64,000 nucleotides of DNA from Hysterangium stoloniferum (taxonomy: Eukaryota; Basidiomycota; Agaricomycetes; Hysterangiales; Hysterangiaceae). The notes beneath the pieces are model-generated. The model was not told the origin of the DNA. It searched no databases and was given only the letters and a program-made list of their open reading frames with translations. The translations under genes and the position numbers were made by a program. The stretch lies in contig WHVD01000002.1 in the NCBI GenBank assembly GCA_015178975.1, forward strand, positions 1,860,001 through 1,924,000, written 5' to 3'. This document shows, in pieces, positions 20,527 through 31,605 of this stretch. How positions within the stretch are numbered: the first letter of the stretch is position 1; each line of letters opens with the position of its first letter.

Positions 20527-23500
20527 ATGCTTGTCAAAGCGATTACTCCCTCCAACGCTTCTATTTTTCCCAAGTATATTTTCCCAAACATTCAACACCT
20601 GTATAAAGGTCCCGATGTTTTCGTTCGGTGTACTCTGGCCCAATGCGTTGCATCATTGTCCGGTACGAACGTACAGTATTTAGAGATGGGCCAGGGACAT
20701 TTAAACTGGCTCATACGGATGAATATGACGATGCACTTCACGAGGTGAGAAAAATAGTATTTCTGTGCTTTTTGATGCTCAGATGTGTCTTTATCTGGGT
20801 TTCTTACGATGTCGGTCTACAAAACTTACAATCATCCATTCAAGACTTACTAATTTTCTTATTGATTGATCAATCGAGTGTCGTGAAACGCGCCGTACTA
20901 CACAACGTCTCTTCGCTCTGTGTTTTCCTTGGACGGCGGAAGACGAATGATGTATTGCTCGGGCACATGATCACATCTCAATGATCGATATTGGCTTCTG
21001 CGGTATACATTTTTCAAGACGATTGTCGATGTTGCGGAGTGTGTTGGCGGTCGAAGCTTAGAAGAGTATATTTTTCCAGTGATGATCCAAGCTTTATCTG
21101 GTAAAACTTTTTTCCCCACCCAGTGCCTCCCATTGACAAGTGCTGTTCTTTGCAGACGATGAAGAAACTGTTGTCGCTCGTGTTCTCAGTCTTTGTGAAC
21201 TGGGTCGTTTCCAAAGAATGCGTCTGTGGGAGCTCATGAGTGATACTTTGGGCTTCCTTTATCATCCGAATATATGGATCAGAGAAGGTGTGTACTGGCA
21301 GTATTTTTTTGAGTGCAAATAACATTCAAGGAAATCTAGGTGCCTCCGCATTCATTGCAGGAGAAACAAAGAATCTGCCTCAACAGATGTCTGGTGTATA
21401 CTATATCCTTCTTTAAAACATTTCTTGCGTTCGGATCTGCGAAGTATAAACGAGAGGAGTCTCCTTTTAACATTGAAAACTCCTGTATATTATTGGATCA
21501 CTACAAATCGCCCCTATATTTATCAGTTCACCACATCGTTCATACAGCTTTCACGCCAAGTGTTCGATGCGGCAGTGCTTTCGGCGATGAAAGCCGATAA
21601 GACCAATTTCTGGAAAGCTCAAAGCTCAAAAGGTAAGACCGCTCCGAAGGCTGAGACACCCAGGGAGACTTTGATATCCAATAGAAAATCAGGAGCTACT
21701 TGTACAGCTGCAAACCGGACAGAAGAGTATGTGACCAGTTATTTTACTTTTTATATTCCGGAATGATAATACAGGGATGAAGCTAATATCTCCAAGCTTC
21801 AAAAGCTTGGGATGACTTCTACTGACGAGATAAAAACCTTTAGCACTTCGTAACTATATCATTAAACTTTCCACTGTGCTATCAAGGTGAGATATATCAA
21901 GGACACTGATCAACATATGAGACTGATATGAACTAGTTTTGCTACACGGTCGAAAGAACCAGAACCCGTGACTATATCATTAAACCTCCCAATGTGCTAT
22001 CAAGGTGAGATATATCAAGGACACTGCGACATATGAGGCTGACATGATTTAGTTTTGCTACACGGTCGAAAGAACCAGAACCAGAAGCAATGGGGCAAAC
22101 GACGTCTGGCGTTGAGCTCCAGAAGCTCAGCGTTGCTCCACAAACTATATTCATCGCGACGACGCCCTCCGAAGTTTCCACCAAAGCGGGATCGTCACGG
22201 CAGTCAACACTCGATAGCCATGGACGTCACGGATTGCACAACAGTCCACGCCTACCTCGTATGGATAGCCTCGAGCACATGAACCACTTCGATGATTTGC
22301 GACGTAGATCAGCCATCACATATCAATCCTCGTCTTCTCTCACTATCCACGGCGATCGCGAGCGTGCCGCCTCGATGTAATCCGTGCGCCCCACCAGTAT
22401 CATGCCACCGCCGCCCAACCCTCCTGAAAATAGACCTTCAAGCCCATCCGATTCCGTGGTGTCCAGCACTATTGATGGTTCCTCATCGCGTACGAGGCCA
22501 CACCTGCACATGGGGAGCACTGACTACCAGGTAGGCTCGGTGAAGGCCAACGCGACTGGCTTGTTGGTAGCCCCATCCATTTTGCGGATGGGGATTGAGG
22601 TAGAGGAATATGATACGGTTCTGTCGTGACGGCCTTCGCCTGTATCTAACGTCGGTACGGTGCGGGCTGATCATCGCTCCGTGCAGTCAACAAAGCCGTT
22701 CTCCATGAGGTTCAGTGTGTGCAATTGATATTGGCTGCGACGTGTATGCGCGTTAACTTCTCTGCGGTTTACAACCTCGAGACACAGACATCAATACCCC
22801 TGGGACAACTCTACAATGAGAACTTCCGTGGAGCAATGGTTGATTTCGGACCAAAGGTCCATGAAGGACCTGTCCGTCGACGAAATACCCCGTGACAAAA
22901 TGCGTTTTTGATGCAAGGAAGCCAGCGTCGACCAGGAGCGTCTGTGATTGCGAATCTCATATCGCACTCCGCAACGGTCAATGGCACCGCTGTCGCGCCA
23001 GACCATGCGTTCTTTGTGTTCAGATGATAAGACCGTGAAGGTGTGGGATACTGCGAGATTGGCAAGAATGTGACTAGTAAGCTGCGGCAGACGTATTCGC
23101 AGCATCATGCGCGTGTGACAGCGGTATGTATGCTTGAGGGTGTCCATGTTTTGCAAGTGCGGGTGGCGATGGGAGTCTCCATGTTGTAAGAGTGCATGTA
23201 TCATCCAGTGGGTAGATGCTCAAGTATAGTAAACTTCAGATAGGAAGAGAGCATCGAGTAGACCATGCAGGGGATACATCATATATCTAGCGCACTACAA
23301 TACAGGTAAATATTTATTTATTTAACCAAGTCATTTACCTCTTTCTAACTCGTGTCTTTTAGAAACTACCTCCAACATCATATATGCTACTACACGTGCT
23401 ACTATCGTCGTCCTCGACCTTCGCACTATGCGAATATTACAGACCATAGAGAATCCTCGGCACCATGGACCAATCGGTACCTTCTGTGTTGATTGGGTAA

Positions 23501-24344
23501 TGGTTGCTCTCGAGGTCCGACCTTCCGCTCAATCAGAGGGAATGGTATTGATTGATTCGTGGGACATTGAAACGACAAGCTTAGTTGAGACATATGAAAC
23601 TCGGGAATCTTCCCCTGACACATCGACATCTACGGTGCAAATCGGGGCTGCTCCCTCGGCCATCTCCGGAATAGAGGCTGAAAAGAATCCCGCGGCTACT
23701 ATTGCGGCCCTCGTGCGCTCTCATCCCCCGAGGGTGCGACTCCGTCTGCTAGTGAGACGGATTCGTCGCGACAGACGTCTGCGTGGACACAGCCTGATGT
23801 ATGGGCAATGGTTGGGGGTGTGGATTTTTCAGGTCTTGCAGGTTCCACCCGATCTGATGCGGGCATTGAACACATTGCGTAAGGTGGGGGAAGTGTATTA
23901 AAAACAGGGGGAGGCGGTTTCATCGTGACAGGCTCGGAACATAGAAAACTGTGGCTGTAAGATTTGGGTAGTATGGAGCGGTCTACTGTATTGACTGGAT
24001 TTGATATCGATGGCGATAAGGCATCATTCAGGTAAGTCTATTTGGAATCCCTTGGTTCATTTGCCGTATGTATTAACGATCACGTTCCATTCTTCTTAGC
24101 ATGACTAATGACACCGTCGGTTCCAAGACTATTACTCATGTCTAGCCCACCAGTCGCCCTGGTGACAGCTATAATCAGCGGACAGTCTCAAGGACGAATC
24201 TTATCATTAGCCACGAGCAGCATCTGCTGAAGGCTCACCAAGACTGTATAACAGCCCTTGCGTGTATAGATTCACCCTTCCACGGCGGTATCGTCAGCGG
24301 TGACAGATGTTGTGAAGGTCTGGCGCGTAGAGGAAGCCCAGTGA
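20527..24344 (+). pseudogene. VPS15: VPS15 pseudogene, copy 2 (kinase domain missing)
   Basis: The N-terminal kinase domain is absent: the copy starts inside the HEAT region (KAITPSNASIFPKYIFPN at about 20535) next to the minisatellite. HEAT motifs follow (VDQSS-type IDQSSVVKRAVLHN at about 20865, LGFLYHPNIWIREG at about 21250, SAMKADKTNFWKAQS at about 21580). Then come the linker (NHFDDLRRRSA, PPPNPPENRPSSPSDSVVSS at about 22410) and WD40 repeats (SDDKTVKVWDTARLAR at about 23022, LRTMRILQTIENPRHHGPI at about 23418, and the last repeat ending at 24344). Many stops, frameshifts and small deletions interrupt it, though several intron positions are still visible. Sequence order is that of fungal VPS15. 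A functional copy must lie elsewhere if the organism has one. Confidence 0.88.
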
Positions 24345-24924
24345 CAACAAAAATTTTTGTATCTATTAGCGGTTTTTGCCGCAGGTCGTGTATCTAATTC
24401 CCTTTTCAAATTCTTTTGTCACATCGACTGGCACTATGTTCCGCTTGATGGGTAACCACATCAGATTCAAGGGAATCTATATAGAGATATATTGTGTCGG
24501 ACTGCATTCGCTACTCTTTATTAAATCGAAATTGAGTTTGAGATTAGCGAAGAGCGCCGGCCGCCCGGCGAACATCACAATAACCGTGTTAGGACCCGGA
24601 AGCATCCTTCTTTTGGTTATCTTGGCATGTGGGTCGTATTATTGGACAAGTTAACAAAGCAACCCCTCAGTAGAAACAAGGATATGTATGGACTTTAAGG
24701 AAGAGGGAACTGTGTGGTATGCAGCTTTTGCCGTGGTGGCGTGATAAGACGCGTGGGAATAGGGATGGGTTTCTTGGCTCTCAGCCTAAACCACGTGCGT
24801 TTCTACTCCGACTTGAGTTCAAAACCCTGCATTCCCTCCTAATTTGGGTTGTTCTTAATATAGTTCAGTTAATTATTTCACCGGCGGGTTTCTTGTGTCT
24901 GCGGTCGGAGCCCGAATATTAGTA

Positions 24925-24990
24925 CGGCGACTCAACCTCCTGCGTATATAGCCCTGCCTGGTTCCACCACTCTCTTCTCGCCCTTTCAAC
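24925..24990 (+). promoter_or_regulatory. Promoter-like module, copy 2
   Basis: Same module as at 14865, with GTATATAG as TATA-like box (about 24945) and the CCACCACTCTCTTC pyrimidine tract. It directly precedes the 123-bp repeat array. Confidence 0.5.
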
Positions 24991-25010
24991 CCCCCCTTCA
25001 AGGGTTATCT

Positions 25011-25745
25011 ACTGCCGCCAAGCGATTGTCCTCCCTGCCACACTCGGGTCGCACTTCTCCTGCTGCCTCTCTGCCCTCATCCCAGCTTTCTTTTCCGGTT
25101 CAGTCTGAAGTTGATTTGTCTACTCGTTTATCTACTGCCGCCAAACCATTGTCCTCCCTGCCACACTCGGGTCGCACTTCCCCTGCTGCCTCTCTGCCCT
25201 TGTCCCAGCTTTCTCTTCCCGTTCAGTCTGAAGTGGATTTGTCTACTCGTTTATCTACTGCCACCAAGTCATTGTCCTCCCTGCCACACTCGTCGCACTT
25301 CCCCTGCTGTCTCTCTGCCTTCATCCCAGCTTTCTCTTTCGGTTTAGTTCGAAGTCGATTTGTCTACTCGTTTATCTACTGCCGCCAAGCAATTGTCCTC
25401 CCTGCCACACTCGGGTCACACTTCCCCTGCTTCCTCTCTGCCTTGGTCCCAGCTTTCTCTTTTGGTTCAGTCTGAAGTTGATTTGTCTACTCGTTTATCT
25501 ACTGCTGCCAAGCCATTGTCTTCCCTGCCACACTCGGGTCGCACTTCTCCTGCTGCCTCTCTGCCCTTGTCCCAGATTTCTCTTCCGGTTCAGTCTGATG
25601 TTGATTTGTCTATTCGTTTATCTACTGCCGCCAAGCCATTGTCCTCCCTGCCACACTCGGGTCGCACTTCCCCTGCTGTCTCTCTGCCCTCGTCCCAGCT
25701 TTCTCTTCCGGTTCAGTCTGAAGTTGATTTCTCTACTCATTTATC
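25011..25745 (+). repeat. 123-bp tandem repeat, six units
   Basis: Units start near 25021, 25144, 25267, 25388, 25511 and 25634. The unit is 123 bp (41 codons), so frame is kept through several units: STAAKPLSSLPHSGRTSPAA and similar, Ser/Leu/Pro-rich. Two long frames (25026-25475 and 25360-25758) are joined by a 2-bp loss in one unit. No initiator ATG is visible between the promoter-like module and the array. Confidence 0.88.
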
Positions 25746-26015
25746 GTCTTGTTATTGACAGTATTTGTTCCCTCACAGGTTGTCTTCACGGCTAGGTATG
25801 TATTTTGCGTTAATCTAATATACTGCTATTCACATCTGTTATTTGCAGTGTTATTCCACCTCGCCCCGCCTAAGTAACCCAAATGATGAGTCAAGGCGCC
25901 CCATACTGAGAGCGCGACCTCGTGGATGTCGTCGCCTCGCCGCAAGCTCCTTTAGGAGATGTGACGGGTTGGCACGGGGTATGCTTATTTCTGATGGGTT
26001 GTGGGAGGATAAGGC

Positions 26016-26275
26016 GTTTATCTTCATTACTAGGTACGTACCTTTCGTTCTCTCAACTTCTTATTGTCACCAACAGAGCTCGGTTCCTGGCTCCCGACCC
26101 CTGCGGGGGTCGGGCGACTGTGAGCCCCGTAAGTGTCTTGTTTTTGTCCTAGTATTATACATACTAATAGATTGTTTTGCTTTTTTTTCTTTTTTTTCTA
26201 TGTCATGTTTTCGCCGTTTTATAATATATATACCTTATAATAATTATTTAAATATTATAAACTTTTTTTCAATCA
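26016..26275. other. AT/T-rich spacer
   Basis: A T-rich tract (26180-26200) and AT-rich sequence with no gene. Confidence 0.4.
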
Positions 26276-26634
26276 TTACAGCTGTTTCGGGTACATAGTG
26301 CGGAGTTTGCAAATCAATAAAAAAAATTCCGCTTTGGTCCCAAAAATAAATTGTCACGTAACTCCATAACGGGGGGAAAGTGAGATATAATACTTGGTAT
26401 TAACCATATATATATATGGGGCAAGCTATTATTGTAATTAGAATTACTTATTTCCTGTCATTTAACATTTGGACCTCTGTGAAAGAATCAGCTCCCCCGC
26501 CACAATTGCACACTTGTTTGGGTTGAAACATGGGGAGGATAATATGATATATTATATATATAAGTCTAAATAAGAATGGATGCTTATATAGTACAGAATG
26601 TAGGGAACAACGACATGTACCCGAAACAGCTGTA
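26276..26634. mobile_element. Non-autonomous DNA transposon (MITE) with 20-bp terminal inverted repeats
   Basis: The ends are perfect inverted repeats: TACAGCTGTTTCGGGTACAT at 26277-26296 and its complement at 26614-26633. The element is about 357 bp, AT-rich and non-coding. A TA dinucleotide at both outer ends fits TA-target insertion, as in Tc1/mariner-type elements, though TA could also be part of the repeat. No transposase is present in the window. Confidence 0.7.
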
Positions 26635-26639
26635 AAAGC

Positions 26640-27480
26640 ATTGCGAAGCAGTGAAATAAAAGTTGAAGTTTGGGCAACAGTGTCTGCCGGTGCACTCGAG
26701 GTCAAGCTGTTGGCTCATTCCTCAAGACCATAGTTGCTTAAAGAAGTGAGGGTATGAGACAGTGTCATCCAGTTGCTCAGTCGTACGTACATCACGTGAG
26801 CTGTCCATTCTTAAGGATCAATGAGCATCTCTGCCCTTCGTGTGTTGGGCAAGCAACAATATATTTTTACGTCGCCACCGCTCTCTCGCACAGTCGGGAA
26901 GACCCGGGCCGTGCTCAACCGGCGGAGGCAACTACCTATCGAATGGTCCTGTGAGAACTACGCAAGATGAAAACGTGAGATGAGGGACGGAGCTATATAC
27001 TGTACATGGTAAATGTGGAACAATAGCGAAGGGGAACAAAGGGGGAACAAAGAGACAAGAGATATGTGGCCTTGTGGCCTCTAGGCTGTTGAATGCGTGC
27101 GTCACGTCTCATCCAGAGAAACCGAACAAAGGCATTGTTCGATCTAATAGCCCTTGGCGTCAATGTTGTGGGAGGGACTTGGAATAAATCCTAGGCCACA
27201 CACAAGGCGTTTTCTGCTAGTTTATATCTATCGGAAATATGGGATATTAGCTATGTATATAGTGTGAATATTTAAATGCTGGTATTTATTTTACATGTAG
27301 GTGAAATTCAGGATTTTCGCAGTGGTACCTGCTCAATATATACCATTTTTTACCTCCAATGACGATAGTACACAAAATCTGCGGGCGTGGATCGATGGAG
27401 GCTAATCACTATAATTAAATAAACCACCCAATGAATAAAGTCTGGGAATGGAAGTGGAACTGAAGGTGCATGTTTGTATT
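26640..27480. other. No gene seen
   Basis: Small frames on both strands. The 27030-27060 gggaacaaag repeats resemble those at 13050-13110. 27180-27350 is AT-rich. Confidence 0.3.
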
Positions 27481-27489
27481 CGGTCGGAG

Positions 27490-27555
27490 CCGCACGACCA
27501 CTCAACCTCCTATGTATAAAGCCCTGCCTTGTTCCACCACTCTCTTCGCCCCCAC
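27490..27555 (+). promoter_or_regulatory. Promoter-like module, copy 3
   Basis: A third, diverged copy of the module at 14865 and 24925: GACCACTCAACCTCC, TATA box GTATAAAGCC at about 27513, then CCACCACTCTCTTC. The sequence after it differs (no 123-bp repeats), so the module itself has been mobilised or duplicated separately. Confidence 0.5.
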
Positions 27556-27850
27556 CCCCCACACACAACGCCACATCAACGCAAACTACACCGACGAGAC
27601 GTATATCCGTCGACATGCCTCAGACTGTGTTAACTTTGGGAATTCGGTAAACGAGCGGTAAGGACTCAGGGCTATTAGTAAGCGGGTTACTAGGGTATAT
27701 ATGGATGAGACTTGTATTATAGTACTCATCCGTTTACAACGAGTTAACTGTTACCTACTCAGACAAACGGAAAGTTATACGGTCTAAGAACAGCGCCACT
27801 GAAAACTTAACATAAACGGATCACGGCTAGCTACCATTAACCAAAGCTAG

Positions 27851-28237
27851 GTGCTGTGCAGACCACCTTTGATCCCGTCGCTACAAATCGCCGTTCCGCG
27901 CACTGTCGTTCGTTGCGTGGACTTCATTCGTCGCATACCACCACTCACATTCCACTGTCATTCTCACACACCATACAAGGCCTTTTGCAATATCCTGGAT
28001 CTCGAATACGCTTCCAATAACGCTGCGGTGATCTGGCTGACCGAGGTGCCGAAGATCCTAGAGCCGTTGAGCCTGAGGATGGCAACCCGACAGGTCAATC
28101 GTGAGCTGGAAAGACAGGGTGTCTTTGCCAGAGGGAACGCTTGCTATGTCTTGGAGAGCTACTGTGCGTCAGGATGGAGTTGCTGTAAGAAGGATCAGAC
28201 TGTGGGGAGAGTTGGACGGTATGTATTCTTCACTTGA
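27851..28237 (+). CDS. Hypothetical protein
   Basis: A plus-strand frame of 128 codons with good amino-acid character after the first 40 residues: ILDLEYASNNAAVIWLTEVP, then LSLRMATRQVNRELERQGVF. The frame start is a non-ATG codon. The promoter-like module at 27490 and an ATG at 27614 followed by a GT suggest an upstream exon, with an intron ending somewhere before 27900. I do not recognise the family. Confidence 0.35.
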   Translation: MLCRPPLIPSLQIAVPRTVVRCVDFIRRIPPLTFHCHSHTPYKAFCNILDLEYASNNAAVIWLTEVPKILEPLSLRMATRQVNRELERQGVFARGNACYVLESYCASGWSCCKKDQTVGRVGRYVFFT

Positions 28238-28239
28238 GG

Positions 28240-29185
28240 GAGTGGGAATGGTCACTGCGAGCCCCTCACGCTCGAGGGAGTGCAATAGATTGGATAGCGA
28301 GGGATAGCGAGCATTAGGACTCGCGGCACAACATGCAGGGACTGCCACGTACGCAACAGCCAGGAACTGCTGTCTATAACCACAGCTGAACTGCGAACAT
28401 GCGAGACCTCGAATCGAGACGACTTGATGTACAAAGACCCGCCGGCAGTTCCGGGCATCGAAGAAAGTCCTCACCTTTTCGAGGCACCACCAATCACAAC
28501 TACCGCCAATATCGTAATCAACGACAGCTGCAATAGAGATGGATGCGGAAGTATGGCACGCAGGAACACCCAGCGGATGACTGAGGTAGCGGCCGACCGC
28601 AGTCTCATCGTGAGCCAGAGGGACGGAAGAGCCCTACTGGAGGGAATGCTGAACCGGGTGATTAGCTGGATGGGCGAGGGAAGGTTGGTGATGGGGTGAC
28701 GAATTGGAAGAAGAAAATTAAGAATTTTACTTCGAGGCACATCACAGGCTGACGACAACTGGCGACCGACTTTCTCACCAACGCACAAACTCACACACGT
28801 TTCGGATCGTTTGCACCTCAATGCTGCATGATATAATTCCGATCCTCTACGCTTGAGGGAGTGTATTGGAGTATTACGAGCACTAGGGCTCGAGTCGCAA
28901 TGGTAGCCATTCAAGATCTCGAGATAATGGAATGAAACGCGTGACGTCACGCGTATTGATGGCGAGATCGCAGGGTAGGTCTCACTCCCTTACACAGCTT
29001 CACCTCGGGCATTGCAAGTGCTGTTTTCTGGGCGTGTGGAGGATTAGTGGGCCCTCATAATGGGGGAACGGGTATACATGTAGGTATCTTTGAGTAAGTA
29101 GTATTAGTATTAGAGAGTTATAGAATGCTCAACGTCATGAGCCTTCGTTTGGAGATTTATATAGGGTAAGAAAATGGCCGCTGGC
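28240..29185. other. Possible LTR-like sequence, no gene fixed
   Basis: Short cTTGAGGGAGTG-type words recur (28235, 28271 and 28853), each followed within 50 bases by GAGCA..AGG.CTCG. This looks like a decayed repeat or LTR. Frames at 28424-28699 (plus) and 28471-28950 (minus) overlap each other and neither has clear coding character. Confidence 0.3.
28937..28954. promoter_or_regulatory. 18-bp perfect palindrome centred on TGACGTCA
   Basis: ACGCGTGACGTCACGCGT is its own complement. The core TGACGTCA is the consensus CRE site bound by ATF/CREB-type bZIP factors. Confidence 0.5.
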
Positions 29186-29189
29186 CTTT

Positions 29190-29600
29190 GTGGGCAGTGG
29201 GGGTTATCACAAATCCTGCCTGAAGATGCCTGATCATTCTGACCAGCCTGACCAACTGGCCTTAATAGGACGACCTGATCTCCAAACTGACCACGTCAAA
29301 TTATATGTTTTCGATTTTTGTGACATGACCTTTGACCTCCTGAACTTTTCAAACGGAAGAGGGTTGGCATACCGGCAGACTACACGTCGATACATATACC
29401 CCCAAGTACAGTGGACCATCTCTAGATACCGTTTGTATTGCCTACTCACACCGGAAATAGCACTACTTAGTTCTGTGTATTGCCGACTGAGTAAGGCTGA
29501 AATGAATATCCTTTCTTTGGCCGACATATGGAGCTCTTCTTTATTGGCAAGAAGGGAATACCTAGAATCAACATTGATGGAATTGGTTTTTGAGAGGTGA
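29190..29600 (+). CDS. Hypothetical ORF, weak
   Basis: A plus-strand frame of 136 codons without recognised motifs, with an overlapping minus-strand frame (29234-29527). Composition is mildly protein-like (RLSKAEMNILSLADIWSSSL near the end). Start codon uncertain. It could be chance. Confidence 0.2.
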   Translation: MGSGGYHKSCLKMPDHSDQPDQLALIGRPDLQTDHVKLYVFDFCDMTFDLLNFSNGRGLAYRQTTRRYIYPQVQWTISRYRLYCLLTPEIALLSSVYCRLSKAEMNILSLADIWSSSLLARREYLESTLMELVFER

Positions 29601-29604
29601 TGAA

Positions 29605-30050
29605 ACAGAAGAGGTGCGTTTTAAAGCGCTATATTGTGCATCAACGCGTCTGATGGGGCACCAGAAAGTGCTGCCCACCTTCCTCGCATCTTCTCCTCAG
29701 TCACTCCGAAAATCCTCCAAAAAACTCTCGTCTTCTTCAATGCTTCCCAAATCCCTCTAAAATCGTCAGCAGGCCCGCTCAAGGCACTCCCGGTGCACGC
29801 GCGCCATTAAAATGGAAGACAAAGACAAAGAAGAAAAGAATAAACAGCGGTAGTGACATCACGTCTTATTTCGTCCTTCCCTCGTGCTGTGTGTTGAGGG
29901 GCGGTAGCAGTTGCTTTGTTGATGGCGCATTTAGATTGTTGTGGTCAGGGGCGAATGGTGAATAAGAGTCTGTAGAGTACCGCTATCTTCGCGGTGGTGA
30001 TTCCTGATATCTCTCCGGGACTGATGACTCTTGAGCAAGGAGGTTAGACA
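29605..30050. other. 3' flank of HNH gene
   Basis: No gene seen. Pyrimidine-rich stretches at 29690-29770. The 3' UTR of the minus-strand HNH gene likely reaches in here. Confidence 0.3.
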
Positions 30051-30052
30051 AA

Positions 30053-31390
30053 TTATTCCACACCAACAGAAAGACGCCACTGGTCGATAGCACTTTTCTT
30101 CTCCCTCCCCTCGTTCATACACCTAGACATTGCCTGCGGAGTATTACCCCAAAGGAAGAGCATGACGTCATCTTCATCCCACTCCCGGCCAGCATCTTCA
30201 ACAGGACCTCCAGGTTCTTTGAAATTACTGCCACCGACTTCCCCTTCCCCTCTCCCAGCTCGTTTATTGCTAAAAGCATCACGACCGAAACGCTTGTATG
30301 GTGGTTTCGTTGAAGCAGATTCCTCAAGTTTCGGCCGGGGAATATTAGGGCGTTCATCGACCAGGATATTCCCGTTTCGACCCCAGTACTTAACAGCCGC
30401 TGCACCGTAATTGTAATGAAGTAATAAATCTGATGGTCTTGGTATTTCGGTGCCAATTACAAAGCGGGCATCCGCAGTTTTTGGGACGAAAAAGAAGTCC
30501 ATGGGATTGGACGACGGTACGGTCCATTGTAAAGTATAACGTGAGCCGTCAGGAGGGTATTCAATACCAACATTTGGATTCGAGACGGTGGCTGCTGGTT
30601 GTACAACATCCTCAGGCTGCAGCATTGGGTTAGGAGTCTGTGGTGGCAAAGATAAGTATGAAGGAATGTGAAAATGTGAAATGCGAATCAACCTTAAGAA
30701 TCACTAGCTGCCTGTGGTCGAAGCTTCCATGGATAACAGGGGTGACAAGTATACCATTCCTCGCATCGTCGATTCCGTCGAAGTCATTAAATACTTCGCC
30801 CTCCGTTGGACGGTTCGCAAGAATGAGGTTAATCCAATATGATGGTCAGGATCGACGACATAATAAGACAGTGACAACAGACATACATCATCGCCTCGAC
30901 TGTGTGGAATAATGTGCATGCCCACGAGAGAGAGAGATGTACCTGTAAATACACAGAACCTATCGCGCGTTTCCAAAGACTGGCGGAAAATAGCGTTACG
31001 GGCAGAAGAACAGCTATAGCCAGAACGCTGCTTAATCACTTCGAGATCGATGGCAAATTCGAACGGATCATCTAGTGAGAGGTCAGTCACACTTGACGTC
31101 AGAAGAGTGTGGCGAACCAAATGACCAGTGTCTCCTCGACGACGATACCGGTAAGTGCTCCTCGCAATGAGCTCTGTGCTCTCAAGATCTACTGCCATAT
31201 CCTCGCCATCTAGTAGATCTCCTCCGACACCAAGGACGGACCAACCAAGGTATCGGAGGAATTTGAATGGTTTCAAAACAATATCTGCAACCACAGACAC
31301 GGGAATTTCGAGATAAAAATCTGATTTTTTGCCACGATGCAAAACGAGATGGACATGGGTGTCAGGTGGAGGGGGTTTGGTATTTGGCAT
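30053..31390 (-). CDS. HNH endonuclease-domain protein
   Basis: Three exons: 31390-30887, 30836-30693 and 30637-30053, giving about 410 aa from ATG 31390. The HNH_2-type domain spans the first intron. It has CVFTG, then MHIIPHSRGDD (first metal-binding His), then WINLILANRP, FNDFDGIDDARNGIL and HGSFDHRQL. This C.(F/L)TG...(A/M)HI(I/V)PH...G..W layout is typical of a large agaricomycete family. The C-terminal half is a basidiomycete-specific extension ending in an acidic and basic low-complexity tail. The first intron (30837-30886) has a good GTATGT donor and CTGAC branch, but its 3' dinucleotide reads AT instead of AG, so normal splicing is doubtful. The second intron (30638-30692) ends CACAG. 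Function is unknown beyond probable nucleic-acid cleavage. Confidence 0.75.
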
Positions 31391-31605
31391 AGTGACAGGG
31401 GCCGATAGCAGTTAGTGCGGAGATTGGGGTCAGGACACTTGGTAAGCGGCTCTGGTTAGTGATGGCGGAAAGTGGCGAGAGGCCAGTTCGCCAAATTTAA
31501 GGGATTTGCCTCCGTATCCCGAGCCTCTTTATATTACGTAACGTAACCTCCGCGCTGACCTCTCCCCTCTTTGGTTCCTTTGGTCCCTGTTGTCAGTTGA
31601 AAAAC
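31391..31605. other. Promoter region of HNH gene
   Basis: A GC-moderate upstream region with a TATATTACGTAACGTAACC stretch (about 31531-31549) that could include TATA and CRE-like elements. No ORF. Confidence 0.35.

Larger units (their letters stand above)
22278..26015 (+). repeat. Segmental duplication, right copy
   Basis: The direct-orientation counterpart of 13128-15700. It retains the VPS15 linker and WD region that copy 1 has lost and lacks the solo LTR. Homology continues past VPS15 through the promoter-like module, the 123-bp repeats and the intron-like GTATGT...TTTGCAG stretch (25796-25848), and stops near 26015. Confidence 0.85.

Noticed and set aside
22292-22629. Independent Pro/Ser-rich genes
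   Set aside because: They are the linker of the VPS15 pseudogene read in alternative frames; the same sequence occurs at 13128-13380.
25011-25745. CRISPR-like array
   Set aside because: Units are contiguous 123-bp tandem repeats without unique spacers, in a eukaryotic genome.
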